A stretch of DNA of 42,487 bases from the NCBI GenBank assembly GCA_027420455.1, contig DAIBJA010000077.1:1-42487 (forward strand), in the 5' to 3' direction. The translations under genes and the position numbers were made by a program. A model generated the notes under the pieces. It was not told the origin of the DNA. It saw only the letters and a list, made by a program, of their open reading frames with translations, and made no database searches. Within the stretch, counting starts at the first letter, position 1. Every line of letters starts with the position of its first letter. Origin of the DNA: Clostridia bacterium (lineage in GTDB: Bacteria > Bacillota > Sulfobacillia > JAJZYS01 > JAJYTV01). Of this stretch, positions 24,979 to 34,202 are shown in pieces.

Positions 24979-26958
24979 ATGCCGTTGCCCCTGGGGATCG
25001 AGCTATCCACCCTCGCCCGTCTGATCCTCGGCGGAGCCGTCGTGCTCTACCTTTGGCCGCGCTATGTCTTCGGCAGGGTCCCGGAGGCGCCGGGCGTCGA
25101 CGCCGCCGTGGGCTACGTGGCCCGCATGGTCGTGGCGCTGATCGTGGCGGGATATCTCCTGGTGGGGACGCACCTCTACAGCTGGGTCACCCTCGTGATC
25201 CTCCTGGCGCTCCTCGGCTTCCTGCGCCCGAGAACCTCCCTGAACCCGTATGAACTGAACAGGAGCAGCCGCCTCGCGGCCCGCCTGCTCACCGAGATCG
25301 ACCTGCTCGGCAGCTGGCCCGCGCGGCTGCGCGAACGCCTGAAGGCCCGCCGCGGCGGCGAAGGCAGGTCACGGCGCAGGCTCGGTGCCTACGAGCTGAT
25401 CGGCGGACTTGTGCTGCTGGTCGTCCTCGCCGTTTCCGCATGGCTCAGGCTCGGGTCGCCGCTGCAGCATGCTTCGATCCCCTTCTCCGACTCCGACGTG
25501 GTCATCTACTGGGTGCAGTCGATCGAGCAACAGATCCTGTTCCCAAGCGGCATCTATCCCGAAGGCTTCCACATCGTGATCGCCGATCTCATGCGCCTGA
25601 CGGCGGCGAACCCGATCGTCACGGTGAAGTTCTTCGGCCCCCTGGTGGGGGTCGCCATGGTGCTGTCCGTCGGTTTCGCCACCTACCGCCTGACCGGCCG
25701 CCTCGCCCCCGCCGCGGTCGCCGTGCTGGTCTACGGCACCCTGCCCCACTTCCTCCCCTACGACTACCTGCGCCAGGTCGGTACGGACTCGCAGGAGTTC
25801 GGCAACGCCTTCGTCCTGCCGACGCTCTTCTTCGTCTACGCCTCCTGGGTCAACGACAAGGCGTGGTATCGGGGCACGGCCGTCGCGCTCCTCGCCATCA
25901 CAGGGTTCACGCATCCCAACGTGGCCGTGAACGCTGCCCTGTCGGCGATCGCCGGCACGGTCGCGGCGTGGCTCGTCGCTGGCGTGCGCAAAAAGGCCCT
26001 GGGCTGGTACGTGCGCTGGACGTCGACCGCCATCGTCGTGGCCGTGCTGCCGATCGTCATCGCGCTCGCCGTCGGCGTCCACCTGAACACCTCCGGCGCC
26101 GGCTTCGCGACCGCCGTCAGCCATGCGCCGCCCCCGCCGCTCAAGTGGGAGAACCTGCTTGCCATCGCATCCGCCGTCGCGCTCGTCCTGGTCCGGGCGG
26201 TGCGCCTGATCGCCCGCCGTTGCGACCGCCTCGAGTTCGGGGCGCCGATCGCCGGCCTGCTGGCGCTCCTCGCCGCGCTCGCGGTCAGGGAGGCGGCGAT
26301 GTTCGGCATCCATTCGGTGGCTCTGCTCTCGCGCTCCGGCGAGTTCGTCGCCCTGGCGGAGGCGCTGGCCTACGGCATGGGCCTTTCGGCTGTGCAAGAG
26401 ATCCTCGAACTCCTGCACGTGGCCACGGGCCGCTGGCTGGCGGTGGCGGGCGCGACAGCCCTCATCGCCTTCAGCTGGCTGCACTACCGTCCGCAGCCCT
26501 GGAACGCCTTCACCAGCGCGCGCTGGCTGCCGGACGACTTCGTCGTGGCGTATGTCGACATCGGCTCGACGCTGCAGCGCGGCAACTGGCTCGCCGTCTC
26601 GGATGACAGCGGCTTCGACTACGCCTATGGCCAGGGTTACTTCCTGCGCGGTCCGGTCTTCCTCCAGCACGTTCCCACCACGGGGGCCTGGCCGCGTTAC
26701 GTGTCCGGCGGCAGCTCGACGCCATTCGCCGAGCACCACATCTTCATCTTTGTCGACAAGGGACTGGAGGTCGCCAAGGGCTACCAGTATGTCGTCAAGC
26801 CCCGCCGCGCGAAGGCCCAGGCGGCGATCCGCCAGTGGGTCGCCGGGTGGCAGGCCAACCACGGTCCCTTGCACGTCTACTTCCGCGGTCCGGACGTCAC
26901 CGTCTACGAACTCTCGCGCTCGAATGCCGCGCCGTCACGCGCGGGCCAAACCGACTGA
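24979..26958 (+). CDS. large polytopic membrane protein, GT-C-like, paralogue 2
   Basis: 659 residues starting 43 bases after the previous gene; AAGGAGGA precedes the ATG. Same plan as its neighbour: LWPRYVFG near the N-terminus, FSDSDVVIYW, FPSGIYPEGFH, GTDSQEFGN, FTHPNVAVNA, and the C-terminal WLPDDFVVAY and VSDDSGFDYAY. Protein and DNA similarity extend end to end, so the pair is a tandem duplication that has diverged. Both keep the acidic loop motif, so both are probably functional. The last base of its stop codon is the first base of the next ATG. Confidence 0.72.
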   Translation: MPLPLGIELSTLARLILGGAVVLYLWPRYVFGRVPEAPGVDAAVGYVARMVVALIVAGYLLVGTHLYSWVTLVILLALLGFLRPRTSLNPYELNRSSRLAARLLTEIDLLGSWPARLRERLKARRGGEGRSRRRLGAYELIGGLVLLVVLAVSAWLRLGSPLQHASIPFSDSDVVIYWVQSIEQQILFPSGIYPEGFHIVIADLMRLTAANPIVTVKFFGPLVGVAMVLSVGFATYRLTGRLAPAAVAVLVYGTLPHFLPYDYLRQVGTDSQEFGNAFVLPTLFFVYASWVNDKAWYRGTAVALLAITGFTHPNVAVNAALSAIAGTVAAWLVAGVRKKALGWYVRWTSTAIVVAVLPIVIALAVGVHLNTSGAGFATAVSHAPPPPLKWENLLAIASAVALVLVRAVRLIARRCDRLEFGAPIAGLLALLAALAVREAAMFGIHSVALLSRSGEFVALAEALAYGMGLSAVQEILELLHVATGRWLAVAGATALIAFSWLHYRPQPWNAFTSARWLPDDFVVAYVDIGSTLQRGNWLAVSDDSGFDYAYGQGYFLRGPVFLQHVPTTGAWPRYVSGGSSTPFAEHHIFIFVDKGLEVAKGYQYVVKPRRAKAQAAIRQWVAGWQANHGPLHVYFRGPDVTVYELSRSNAAPSRAGQTD

Positions 26959-28913
26959 TGGCCGGCGACGTGGCGACCGCCCTGCAGGTGACGATCGGCG
27001 TCCTGGTGGCGGTCCTGCTGCTGCCCTATCTGCTGCTGCGCCGCGACCAGGGCCTCTCCCCCTTCGCGGCGCTGTGGCGCACGCTTGCGCTTGGCGCGGC
27101 GGCATGGACGGCTCTAGGCTTCCTGCTGGCCGCGGCGTCCAGCGTCGAACTTGCCACCATTGGCCTCATCTTCGCCTTCGCGGTCGGCCTTGCAGCCTAC
27201 ATGCGCCGCCGCCGCGGCAGCCTTGCGCTCCAGACCCAGCGCCGCACGCAGCAGACGGCGAAGCTGCTGGACGCCTTGGACCCCGAAGGCGAGCATTCCT
27301 TCCTCTCCCTGGCCACCGATGCCATGCGCCAACTCGGGGCATGGCTCGGCAGGGCCCTGCGCTCCTTCGTCCAGGCCGATGTGCTGCTTACCTGCCTCGC
27401 CGTCGCCGTGATCGCGGCGCGGCAGTTCGCCCCGCTTCTGGCGCAGGCCGCCCCGGGCACGCCTGAAGGCTATGTGCAGCTGCTCGCCACCAAGGACGTC
27501 GCCCTGAACCTCGGTCTGTACCAGTCGGGCGTGTACCCGATCGCCGTGCCGGTTCTGGCGGCGCTCATCGCGACCACCTTCTTCTTCGACCCTCTCAACG
27601 TGCTGCGCTTCCTCGGACCCCTTGTGGCTCTGCTCCTGCCGCTGGCCGGCGGCTTCCTCGCGATGGAGATCGCGGACAGCGGCTGGGCCGTTTTCGCCAC
27701 CGTGGCGCTCATCGGCTTCTCCGTCTTCCCGGCGATCGGCCCAGGCTCCGTAACCACCTGGCATCCGCTCGCGCTGCACTTCGCGGCCATGTTCATCCTG
27801 GCCGAGCTCGCCTTCAGCCTGCGCGCCCTGCGTCGCGAGTCGCCGACCGACGCCTCGCTCGCGGGTGTCGCGGGCTTCGTCGCCGTCATGGCGCAACCCC
27901 TGGCCTGGCCCTACGCGATCGGCAGCGCCATCCTCCTCTGTGTGCCATGGCTGCGCGGCCACCGCATGGCGCTGAGGCTCATCGGCCGCATCCTGCTGGG
28001 CAGCCTGATCGGCCTCGTACCGGTGGCCATCGGCCTTGTGGGCCACCATGCCATCAACGCGCTCCTCATGGCGCCGCAAGCCCTGCCCAGCCAGGCCGTG
28101 CCCATCTGGCTCTCCGGTTGGAGCGGCCTGGCGCTGCTGCTGCTGGCCGGCGCCATCGCGGCGGTCGCCGCGCTCATGCGCTGGCAATCGCTGGGGGACG
28201 ACGCGCCGCTCTATCTCGGCATCGGCCTCCTGCTGGCCTGCCTCGGTGTCGCCGGCGCACTGCCCCTGCAGGGCGTCTGGCGGACGCCCCTCGTGCTTGG
28301 CGACTACCTCGGACTTCTGGCCGTACCCCTCGTCGTCGGCTACGCCTTCTCGCTCGTGGCGAATCGCCTCGCCTATCCTTCGGCCGCCCAGGGCCTGGCC
28401 GCCCTGGCGATCGCCGCCTGCCTCGCGGTGGGCGTTCTGCCGCCGCAGTCTTTGGCGCGCTACGAAGTGCCGGGCTCGGAGCAGGTGCTGCAGCAGATCT
28501 CCGGTTCGTTCGAGGCGTATCAGTGGACCGTCATCTCGCCCACGGAGCAGTACAGCGAACTCCTGGGCAAGGGTTGGCACGTGGAGCTGACGCAGTTCCT
28601 CGCAAAGCTGCCGCTTTCGGTTGCCCGGGACGCCAGGCTCAAGCCCTACGCCTGGCCGCACCTGGCCATTTTGACGTCGGACACGTTCCTCTACGTGCCC
28701 CGCGTCACGGCCGACGGCGTGCGGCCGACGGCCGCGGATCTGAAGCTCCCCGTGCCGCAGTCGCTCCTGGCCGCCGAGAACGTGGGCCCGGCGGGCGCCG
28801 TGCTCGATGCACACGCCTACGCCTGGGCCATGGCCTACCACCACGCCCATCCGGCGACATCGAGCATCTATTACCGCAATCCCGAGTTGCTGGTGCTCTG
28901 GATCCGTCAGTGA
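26958..28913 (+). CDS. large polytopic membrane protein, divergent paralogue 3
   Basis: 651 residues; ATG overlaps the previous stop (TGATG), implying coupled translation. It keeps the architecture (two N-terminal spans, cytoplasmic linker, about ten spans, outside C-terminal domain) and the QSGVYPIAVP turn that replaces the GIYPEGFH of the other two. The DSD loop motif is absent, so it may have lost or changed catalysis. Its 3' end overlaps the convergent deacetylase gene by seven bases. Confidence 0.7.
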   Translation: MAGDVATALQVTIGVLVAVLLLPYLLLRRDQGLSPFAALWRTLALGAAAWTALGFLLAAASSVELATIGLIFAFAVGLAAYMRRRRGSLALQTQRRTQQTAKLLDALDPEGEHSFLSLATDAMRQLGAWLGRALRSFVQADVLLTCLAVAVIAARQFAPLLAQAAPGTPEGYVQLLATKDVALNLGLYQSGVYPIAVPVLAALIATTFFFDPLNVLRFLGPLVALLLPLAGGFLAMEIADSGWAVFATVALIGFSVFPAIGPGSVTTWHPLALHFAAMFILAELAFSLRALRRESPTDASLAGVAGFVAVMAQPLAWPYAIGSAILLCVPWLRGHRMALRLIGRILLGSLIGLVPVAIGLVGHHAINALLMAPQALPSQAVPIWLSGWSGLALLLLAGAIAAVAALMRWQSLGDDAPLYLGIGLLLACLGVAGALPLQGVWRTPLVLGDYLGLLAVPLVVGYAFSLVANRLAYPSAAQGLAALAIAACLAVGVLPPQSLARYEVPGSEQVLQQISGSFEAYQWTVISPTEQYSELLGKGWHVELTQFLAKLPLSVARDARLKPYAWPHLAILTSDTFLYVPRVTADGVRPTAADLKLPVPQSLLAAENVGPAGAVLDAHAYAWAMAYHHAHPATSSIYYRNPELLVLWIRQ

Positions 28914-29785
28914 CCGGCCGGAACCAGCCCATCGCCGCTGAACGCCCAGGTCTCGAGCGGTTGCCGGGCAATCTCCGGAACCCGGGAGCCCATTGGCACG
29001 AACGTCACCTGGCGCAGGAGGTCCCCGAGCAGCCGCCGCAGGTGGCCGCGTCCGAAGCCCATGCTTAACCGGGCCACGGCCCCGGCGGATGCCGGTAGCG
29101 ACCAGCCCGCCGGGGCCACCTCCCACGGATGGGCGTAGAGGACACGCGGCGCGCTGCCTCGGAGCGCGGCGACCACCAGGGCCGACGGCAGGAGACGCCA
29201 GTAGATGCCCCCCGCGACCGGCACGCGCAGGCCGAACCATGACTGCACCGCGGGCGGCAGTTCCAGGATCGGGCCGGAACCGGCCCGGCCCTGCAGTCGG
29301 TAGGGGGACGAGGGAGCGCCAGCCACGCCGTAGAGCGGCGTGCGCAGCGGAAAGACGCTCGAGTCGTAGAGAAAGCCGAGATCGACGAGGGCCTCGACGG
29401 CCCAGGCGCTGCGCGGCGTGAGCGACCAGGTGGCCGCCCGGTAGCCATGGACGCCGGTGCCCGCAAGGTCCTCGAGGATCGCCTTGGCGTCCTTGACCTC
29501 GCGGCGGAAGCGTTCTTCCCCGACCTGCCAGAGGAGGTCGTGCGAAAGGCCGTGGCAGGCTACCTCGTGTCCGGCCGCCGCGATCGCCCGGACGCTTTCG
29601 GGCAGTTCGCTGGCAAGGCCGCCGAGCACGAAGAACGTTGCCCTCGCGCCGTGCTCGTCCAGGAGCCCCAAGACGGAGTCGAGCTCTCGGCGCGCGAAGT
29701 CGGGCTGTGGCGCGACGGGCGCAGTGGCCAGCGTGGCGTCGTACCAGTGCTCGACATCGATCGAGAGCATGTGCGGCCCTACCAT
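28907..29785 (-). CDS. polysaccharide deacetylase (NodB fold)
   Basis: 292 residues from ATG at 29785, chosen because AGGTG lies five bases upstream; ATG codons at nearby positions are alternatives. Motifs: LSIDVEHWYD (catalytic and first metal Asp region), the metal His pair in ACHGLSHDLL, and YRAATWSLT. The DVEHW form is common among deacetylases of exopolysaccharide clusters. There is no signal peptide. It would remove N-acetyl groups from hexosamines, as the C-terminal domain of PelA does in the classical Pel system. Its start overlaps the ATP-grasp gene by seven bases. Confidence 0.88.
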   Translation of the reverse strand: MVGPHMLSIDVEHWYDATLATAPVAPQPDFARRELDSVLGLLDEHGARATFFVLGGLASELPESVRAIAAAGHEVACHGLSHDLLWQVGEERFRREVKDAKAILEDLAGTGVHGYRAATWSLTPRSAWAVEALVDLGFLYDSSVFPLRTPLYGVAGAPSSPYRLQGRAGSGPILELPPAVQSWFGLRVPVAGGIYWRLLPSALVVAALRGSAPRVLYAHPWEVAPAGWSLPASAGAVARLSMGFGRGHLRRLLGDLLRQVTFVPMGSRVPEIARQPLETWAFSGDGLVPAGH

Positions 29786-30909
29786 CGCATCACCTGCCGC
29801 CATGTCCCGATGTCGAAGAGGTGGCCGAGGACGGCGAGCAGGAAGCCCCCGACGGGCCCGAGGTCGCCCGGATCGACGATGTCGTCCACCACCCGCTCGC
29901 CGGGCAGGCGCCTCGGCGCGCCCTTGGCGAGACCACGCAGCGGGTGGCGCAGGAGGTGCAGGAGGTCCGACGGCAGCGACCAGCGGCAGAGCAGCGCGGT
30001 GTCGTAGGCTGCCGGCCCGCTCGCATTCCGTCCGAGCGCGAGTTCGGCCCAAAGCCGAGGAAAATCCACCCCTGCGGCCACCGCAAGGCCGAGCGACGCC
30101 CAGGGTCTCGGGTTGATTTCCATGAGGTACGGCGTGCCGTCGGGCGCTTCGAGCCACTCCACTTCGACGAGTCCCCTCCAGCCGATGGGCTGCAGGAGCT
30201 GCCGCGACAGCCCGACCAGATCGTCCCGCGCCACGCTGCGCTGCAGGGTGCTCGCGCCCTGCTCCGCAGGAAACCAGCGCAGCTCCTCCTGGCAGAAAGT
30301 CGCCCGAAGGCTCCCGTTACGGGCGTACAGCAGGCCCACGTCGAACTTGCGGCCGCGCGGCAGGCGCCTCTGCACGAGATGGCCTGCGAGGTCCGCGGGC
30401 AGCGTCCGCGGATGCGGCGCCAGATAGCGCACGCCGCGCCCACCGGAACCCACGCGGGGCCGCAGCACGAGATTCTCCCCGAGCGCGGCCCTGGCGTCGA
30501 CCATTTCGTCTTTCGTCCCGACCGGTACGCTCTCGGGATGGGGTACGCCGGCACGGGCGGCGAGTTGCATCGTGCGCCACTTGTCGCGTCCGATCTCGAA
30601 CTGCTCCGCCGTCGGCAGGAGGCTTTTCGCCGACAGCGCGTCGCCGCAGGCGATCGCGGCCTGGGTGGAGAGGTCGTCCATCGGCAGCACGAGATCCACC
30701 TCTGCCGCGACGGCGAGCAACCAGTCCCCGAACGCGGCATTTCCAGGGCTCGGACTCCTCAGGGCCCGTGCGGCGTAACGGGACCACCTTGCGAGGCTGA
30801 ACGTCGTATCGTCGGCCACCCAGGGCTCGTAGCCCGCCCGGCCCAAGGAGCGTGCGGCCACGAGCGTCTTGCGCTGGAGTCCGTCGGTGAGGAGCACCCT
30901 CACCGTCAT
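29779..30909 (-). CDS. ATP-grasp ligase
   Basis: 376 residues; ATG overlaps the upstream stop as ATGA. The N-terminal pre-ATP-grasp fold (VRVLLTDGLQRKTLVAARSL) is followed by ATP-binding elements: LVLRPRVGSGGRGVRYL as the Gly-rich loop, VEVEWLEAPDG, and the metal-binding MEINPRPWASL. It activates a carboxylate for ligation to an amine or thiol; the substrate is unknown. Similar proteins occur in exopolysaccharide clusters beside deacetylases, so modification of the polymer or its precursor is likely. Confidence 0.85.
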   Translation of the reverse strand: MTVRVLLTDGLQRKTLVAARSLGRAGYEPWVADDTTFSLARWSRYAARALRSPSPGNAAFGDWLLAVAAEVDLVLPMDDLSTQAAIACGDALSAKSLLPTAEQFEIGRDKWRTMQLAARAGVPHPESVPVGTKDEMVDARAALGENLVLRPRVGSGGRGVRYLAPHPRTLPADLAGHLVQRRLPRGRKFDVGLLYARNGSLRATFCQEELRWFPAEQGASTLQRSVARDDLVGLSRQLLQPIGWRGLVEVEWLEAPDGTPYLMEINPRPWASLGLAVAAGVDFPRLWAELALGRNASGPAAYDTALLCRWSLPSDLLHLLRHPLRGLAKGAPRRLPGERVVDDIVDPGDLGPVGGFLLAVLGHLFDIGTWRQVMRW

Positions 30910-31685
30910 ACAGGGGCGGTCCGGCGCATGATCTCGGGCAGGCAGGTCACCTCGTAAGCTTCCTCCCGCGTTCTGCGCTCGCGCAGGCCGAACGTGACGC
31001 GCAGGAAGGCGATCAGGCCCATGGACATGTTGTTCAACCCGTCCCGGATCCGAGCCCCCTTGCGGTAGAACGCCACCTTCGTCGGCATGGTGTTGTCCAT
31101 CTTCCAGCCGCGACGCACCGGCAGGATGCCGAGCTCTTGCGCGCAGCCGTAATTTCGTCCGGTAAAGTACGGCATGATGTCGGCGATGACCTTGAGGCGC
31201 ATGAGCCGGAAGCCGCATTCGATGTCCCGGAACATGTAGCCCGTCAGGAGGCTGGCCCAGAGCGAGAGGCCCCGATTGCCGACGCGCTTGCTGAAGGGGT
31301 AACCGGAGAGGTCCCTCTGGCCGAGCAGCACGTCCGCGCCGCGCGCCTCCATGCTCCGTACGGCGGGCCCCGCCTCTTCCGGGATATGCTGGCCGTCCGC
31401 GTCCATCGTGATGACGATGTCCTCGGCCCCCAGGACGCCGAGGCGCATCAGGCCGAGAAGATAGTCGAATCCGGTTCGCAAGGCGCCGGACATGCCGCGG
31501 TTCGCCGGATGCGTCAGGAGCGCCACCTTGCCATGGGTCTGGCACCAGGTGCGCACCAGGGTGCTCGAGGTGTCGCGCGAACCGTCGTCGACCACAACCA
31601 GGAGATCGGCGAACGGCTCCGCCCGGTGAAGCACGTCGACGATGGTGCGCTCCTCGTTGTAGGTAGGGATCAGGAAGACGACCAT
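30906..31685 (-). CDS. GT2-family glycosyltransferase
   Basis: 259 residues from ATG at 31685, five bases after AGAGGT. GT-A fold: FLIPTYNEERTIVDVL, VVDDGSRDTS, the metal-binding DADGQH, and ECGFRLMR. No membrane span is evident apart from a mildly hydrophobic C-terminus. It resembles dolichol-phosphate-mannose-synthase-like enzymes that build lipid-linked sugars. That would suit GT-C-type acceptor enzymes, which use such donors, encoded in the facing operon. Confidence 0.9.
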   Translation of the reverse strand: MVVFLIPTYNEERTIVDVLHRAEPFADLLVVVDDGSRDTSSTLVRTWCQTHGKVALLTHPANRGMSGALRTGFDYLLGLMRLGVLGAEDIVITMDADGQHIPEEAGPAVRSMEARGADVLLGQRDLSGYPFSKRVGNRGLSLWASLLTGYMFRDIECGFRLMRLKVIADIMPYFTGRNYGCAQELGILPVRRGWKMDNTMPTKVAFYRKGARIRDGLNNMSMGLIAFLRVTFGLRERRTREEAYEVTCLPEIMRRTAPV

Positions 31686-31696
31686 ACGTTACCTCT

Positions 31697-31744
31697 GCGG
31701 GCAATTCCGCCCGCTCTACTTACCTTGGCGACGAATTACGCCAA
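31697..31744 (-). promoter_or_regulatory. two consecutive stem-loops within the exopolysaccharide operon
   Basis: TTGGCG/CGCCAA (31725-31730 and 31739-31744, 8-base loop) and GCGGGC/GCCCGC (31697-31702 and 31709-31714, 6-base loop) are both perfect. They fill the only gap of more than 30 bases inside the eight-gene operon. They may attenuate or stabilise the downstream GT2, ligase and deacetylase message. Confidence 0.45.
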
Positions 31745-31766
31745 AATTGGACAAATTCCTTCGTCC

Positions 31767-32564
31767 TCACCGCCCCAGCGCGACGCGGCCATCGACCGTG
31801 CGGACGCCGCGGGCGTAGTCGAGGGGAGCAGCATAGGAGAGAAAGCCGTAACGCCGCGACAGGCCGTCCAGCATCTGCAGGCGGGGAGCCGCCGCGGCGT
31901 CGTCCGGGATCTCGCTCAGCAGCATCGGTGTGATGCCTTCCTGGCGGACCACCTTGGCGATCTGCTCCAGAACCATCCGCAGCCACGGCCCCGTCGTCTC
32001 GTCCGGATCGAAGCTGCCCTCCCAGCAGACGCCGTCGATCAGCTGGGCGACGAGCGGCAGCAGCAGGAAAATGCCGTTGTTCTGCAGCAGAAGCCGGTCG
32101 CCGACGGCCTGGCGCACGCCGCGCACGAGATCGGCCGCGGCGGGCAGCAGCCAGCCTGACCTGTCCTGGACGAGCTGATCCTCGACGTCGCCGAGATTGT
32201 CGAGAAAGACGCCGTCCCAGCCCTCGGCCACGAGGCGGCTCGCCTCCCGCAGCACGTACTCGCGCCAGGTGCGCGCGCGAGGATCGACGACGTAGGTGTC
32301 AAACTGCTCGCGCCGCCAGGGACCTTCCCCCAGGCGCAGCAGCTGGCGCTCCGCAACTCCGACGCGGTTCAAGGTCGCCCGCGTCGCCTCCATGGCGGAG
32401 AGATAGGCGATGCAGCGCACGCCCTGGCTCCTGAGAGCCTGGACATCCTCGCGCCGCCAGCCGGCGGGCTCCAGGATGGCGATGTCGTACGAAGAGATCT
32501 CAGGCAGCGGACCGTATCCGTAATACACGACAAACGTGCGGCCTCGCAGTCGGGGTGCGCGCAC
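31767..32564 (-). CDS. GH114-type glycoside hydrolase (PelA hydrolase-domain-like)
   Basis: 265 residues from GTG at 32564, seven bases after AAAGGAGG. It has the TIM-barrel pattern of the endo-alpha-1,4-polygalactosaminidase/TM1410 group: FVVYYGYGPL, YDIAILEPAGW, CIAYLSAMEA, the catalytic-region WDGVFLDNLGD, LLLQNNG and VCWEGSFD with a candidate Glu. No signal peptide is visible, which is odd for an enzyme that would act on exported polymer. In Pel systems this domain is the N-terminal half of PelA and trims the galactosamine polymer; here it is a separate gene. Confidence 0.8.
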   Translation of the reverse strand: MRAPRLRGRTFVVYYGYGPLPEISSYDIAILEPAGWRREDVQALRSQGVRCIAYLSAMEATRATLNRVGVAERQLLRLGEGPWRREQFDTYVVDPRARTWREYVLREASRLVAEGWDGVFLDNLGDVEDQLVQDRSGWLLPAAADLVRGVRQAVGDRLLLQNNGIFLLLPLVAQLIDGVCWEGSFDPDETTGPWLRMVLEQIAKVVRQEGITPMLLSEIPDDAAAAPRLQMLDGLSRRYGFLSYAAPLDYARGVRTVDGRVALGR

Positions 32565-32591
32565 ATCGTGCCCTCCTTTGACGTCTCCTGG

Positions 32592-34202
32592 CTAGGCGCC
32601 CTGATCGATGGGCAGGATGCCGCGGTCGGCGAAGATCTCGATCAGGGCTCCCACCACATCGGGATCGAGCTGGCTGCCGGCGATGAGCTGCATCTCCCTG
32701 AGTGCCCTGGCCGGCGGCAGGGCCGCGCGGTACATGCGGGCGGAGGTGCGCGCGACGTAGACCTCGGCGCAGGCGACGATGCGGGCGAAGAGATCGATGT
32801 CGCTGCCCGCGAGGCCGTCCGGGTAGCCCTGGCCGTCCCACCGCTCGTGGTGATGGCGCACCGCGAGCACGACGCCTGCCGGTACCACGTCCCCTGGCAG
32901 CCCCGACAGCAGGTTCGCGCCGACGACGGGATGCTGCTGGATGACCGTGCGGCTCTCGGCGCTCAGACCGCCACGGGCCTTCGGCAGGTCCAGGGCGACC
33001 GACACCATGCCGACGTCATGCAGGCGTCCGGCGAGATAGAGCGCCTCGACCTGCGCCGAGTCGAGCCGCAGGCGTCGGCCGATGTCGCGCGCCGCCTCCG
33101 CGACGCGCTTCGAATGGTCGCGGCTAAGGTCTTCCGCCGCGTCGAGCAGATCGGCTGCCGACAGCAGCGACTGCAGGTAGCTCTGGCCGAGACTCAGGGT
33201 GTAGAGATGGCTGCCGATCGTGCGCCGCAGGCTCTGCGAAAGGGAGGTCAGCACGAAGGTCACCCGGTCGCTCAGCTCAGGACGGATCGCGAGGCCGTAA
33301 CCCACCGCGCCGCCTCGCGTGTCCTCGCGCACGGACACGAGCGCGAAACCCTGATAGCCCAGCTGGGCGACGCCGTCCGGCAGGTCCGGGGCGACCCAGA
33401 GCCCTGCCCGCAGACTGGGCAGACGCCGCGGATCGACGGCGAAGAACAGCTGTTCCCCGCCGCCCATCCGCCAGATGTCCTCGACGACATCGTCATGCCA
33501 AGCGACGCAGTAGCCGGCCCCCGCCTCCATCGCCTCTCCGCCGAGACGCGAAACGAGGCCTAGGAGCTTGTCCGACTGCAACGTGAACTCCGACGCGAGC
33601 TGCTTCGTCGTGCTCTCCACGGCGACGCGCTCGCCTTCCGCGGTCGTGTCGTCGAGCGCTAGCAGGACCTGCAGCATCGGCTCGAGACGCGCGCCGTACG
33701 AAAGGAGGAGCTTGCGCTCGGGCTCCGCAACGTGCTGGCGACGCGCCAAGGCCGCGCGCAACAGAATGCGCGGCCCCACGCCGAGCGAAAGGTACGGGTC
33801 GCCCTGCGGCCCGTCCTCCTGGCAGGTCAATCCGGCGTGGCCGGGCGGCAGTTCGAGCGGTGCCTGCCGGATCGGCGCACCGGCGACCAGGCCGGCGTAG
33901 TTGATGCCCACCTGCGGCGTGCCGGTCTCCGCACGCGTCAGACGCAGCTGCAGCGGCGCGCCTTCGGCCGGCGCGACATAGGCATAATAGCCGTCGGCGG
34001 GCAGGAGTTCCGCCAGCCCCTCAAGCGCGTAGAGAAGGATCTCCGCCACGTCGTAGGGCGGTGCCACCTTGGCGCGCAGTGCATCCCACACCTCGTCCAC
34101 GGTGGCCCTGCGCCCGCGCGGTCGGCTGAAAAGGCTTGCGCCGGCGAGCACGGCATAGGAAAGCCACTGGGCGTGCAACAGGCCATCAACTCCAACACTC
34201 AA
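32592..34202 (-). CDS. GAF-like / HD-GYP domain protein (c-di-GMP phosphodiesterase family)
   Basis: 536 residues. About 40-345 form two GAF-like sensor regions. The HD-GYP domain covers about 350-530: His363 in DHSKRV, His395-Asp396, HHH at 450-452 and GYP at 459-461. The family hydrolyses cyclic di-GMP. Two conserved positions differ: Lys of HDIGK is Met399, and the Asp of the ADxYDA segment is Glu480, so activity could be altered or replaced by ligand sensing. Its start (TTG 34202) overlaps the flippase stop codon; an internal TTG is possible. In this locus it is the only visible c-di-GMP link, perhaps replacing the PelD receptor. Confidence 0.85.
   Translation of the reverse strand: MSVGVDGLLHAQWLSYAVLAGASLFSRPRGRRATVDEVWDALRAKVAPPYDVAEILLYALEGLAELLPADGYYAYVAPAEGAPLQLRLTRAETGTPQVGINYAGLVAGAPIRQAPLELPPGHAGLTCQEDGPQGDPYLSLGVGPRILLRAALARRQHVAEPERKLLLSYGARLEPMLQVLLALDDTTAEGERVAVESTTKQLASEFTLQSDKLLGLVSRLGGEAMEAGAGYCVAWHDDVVEDIWRMGGGEQLFFAVDPRRLPSLRAGLWVAPDLPDGVAQLGYQGFALVSVREDTRGGAVGYGLAIRPELSDRVTFVLTSLSQSLRRTIGSHLYTLSLGQSYLQSLLSAADLLDAAEDLSRDHSKRVAEAARDIGRRLRLDSAQVEALYLAGRLHDVGMVSVALDLPKARGGLSAESRTVIQQHPVVGANLLSGLPGDVVPAGVVLAVRHHHERWDGQGYPDGLAGSDIDLFARIVACAEVYVARTSARMYRAALPPARALREMQLIAGSQLDPDVVGALIEIFADRGILPIDQGA

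Noticed and set aside
27114-29240. 708-codon open frame on the minus strand
   Set aside because: Mirror of the third membrane-protein gene; low-complexity charged translation and no ribosome binding site or domain.
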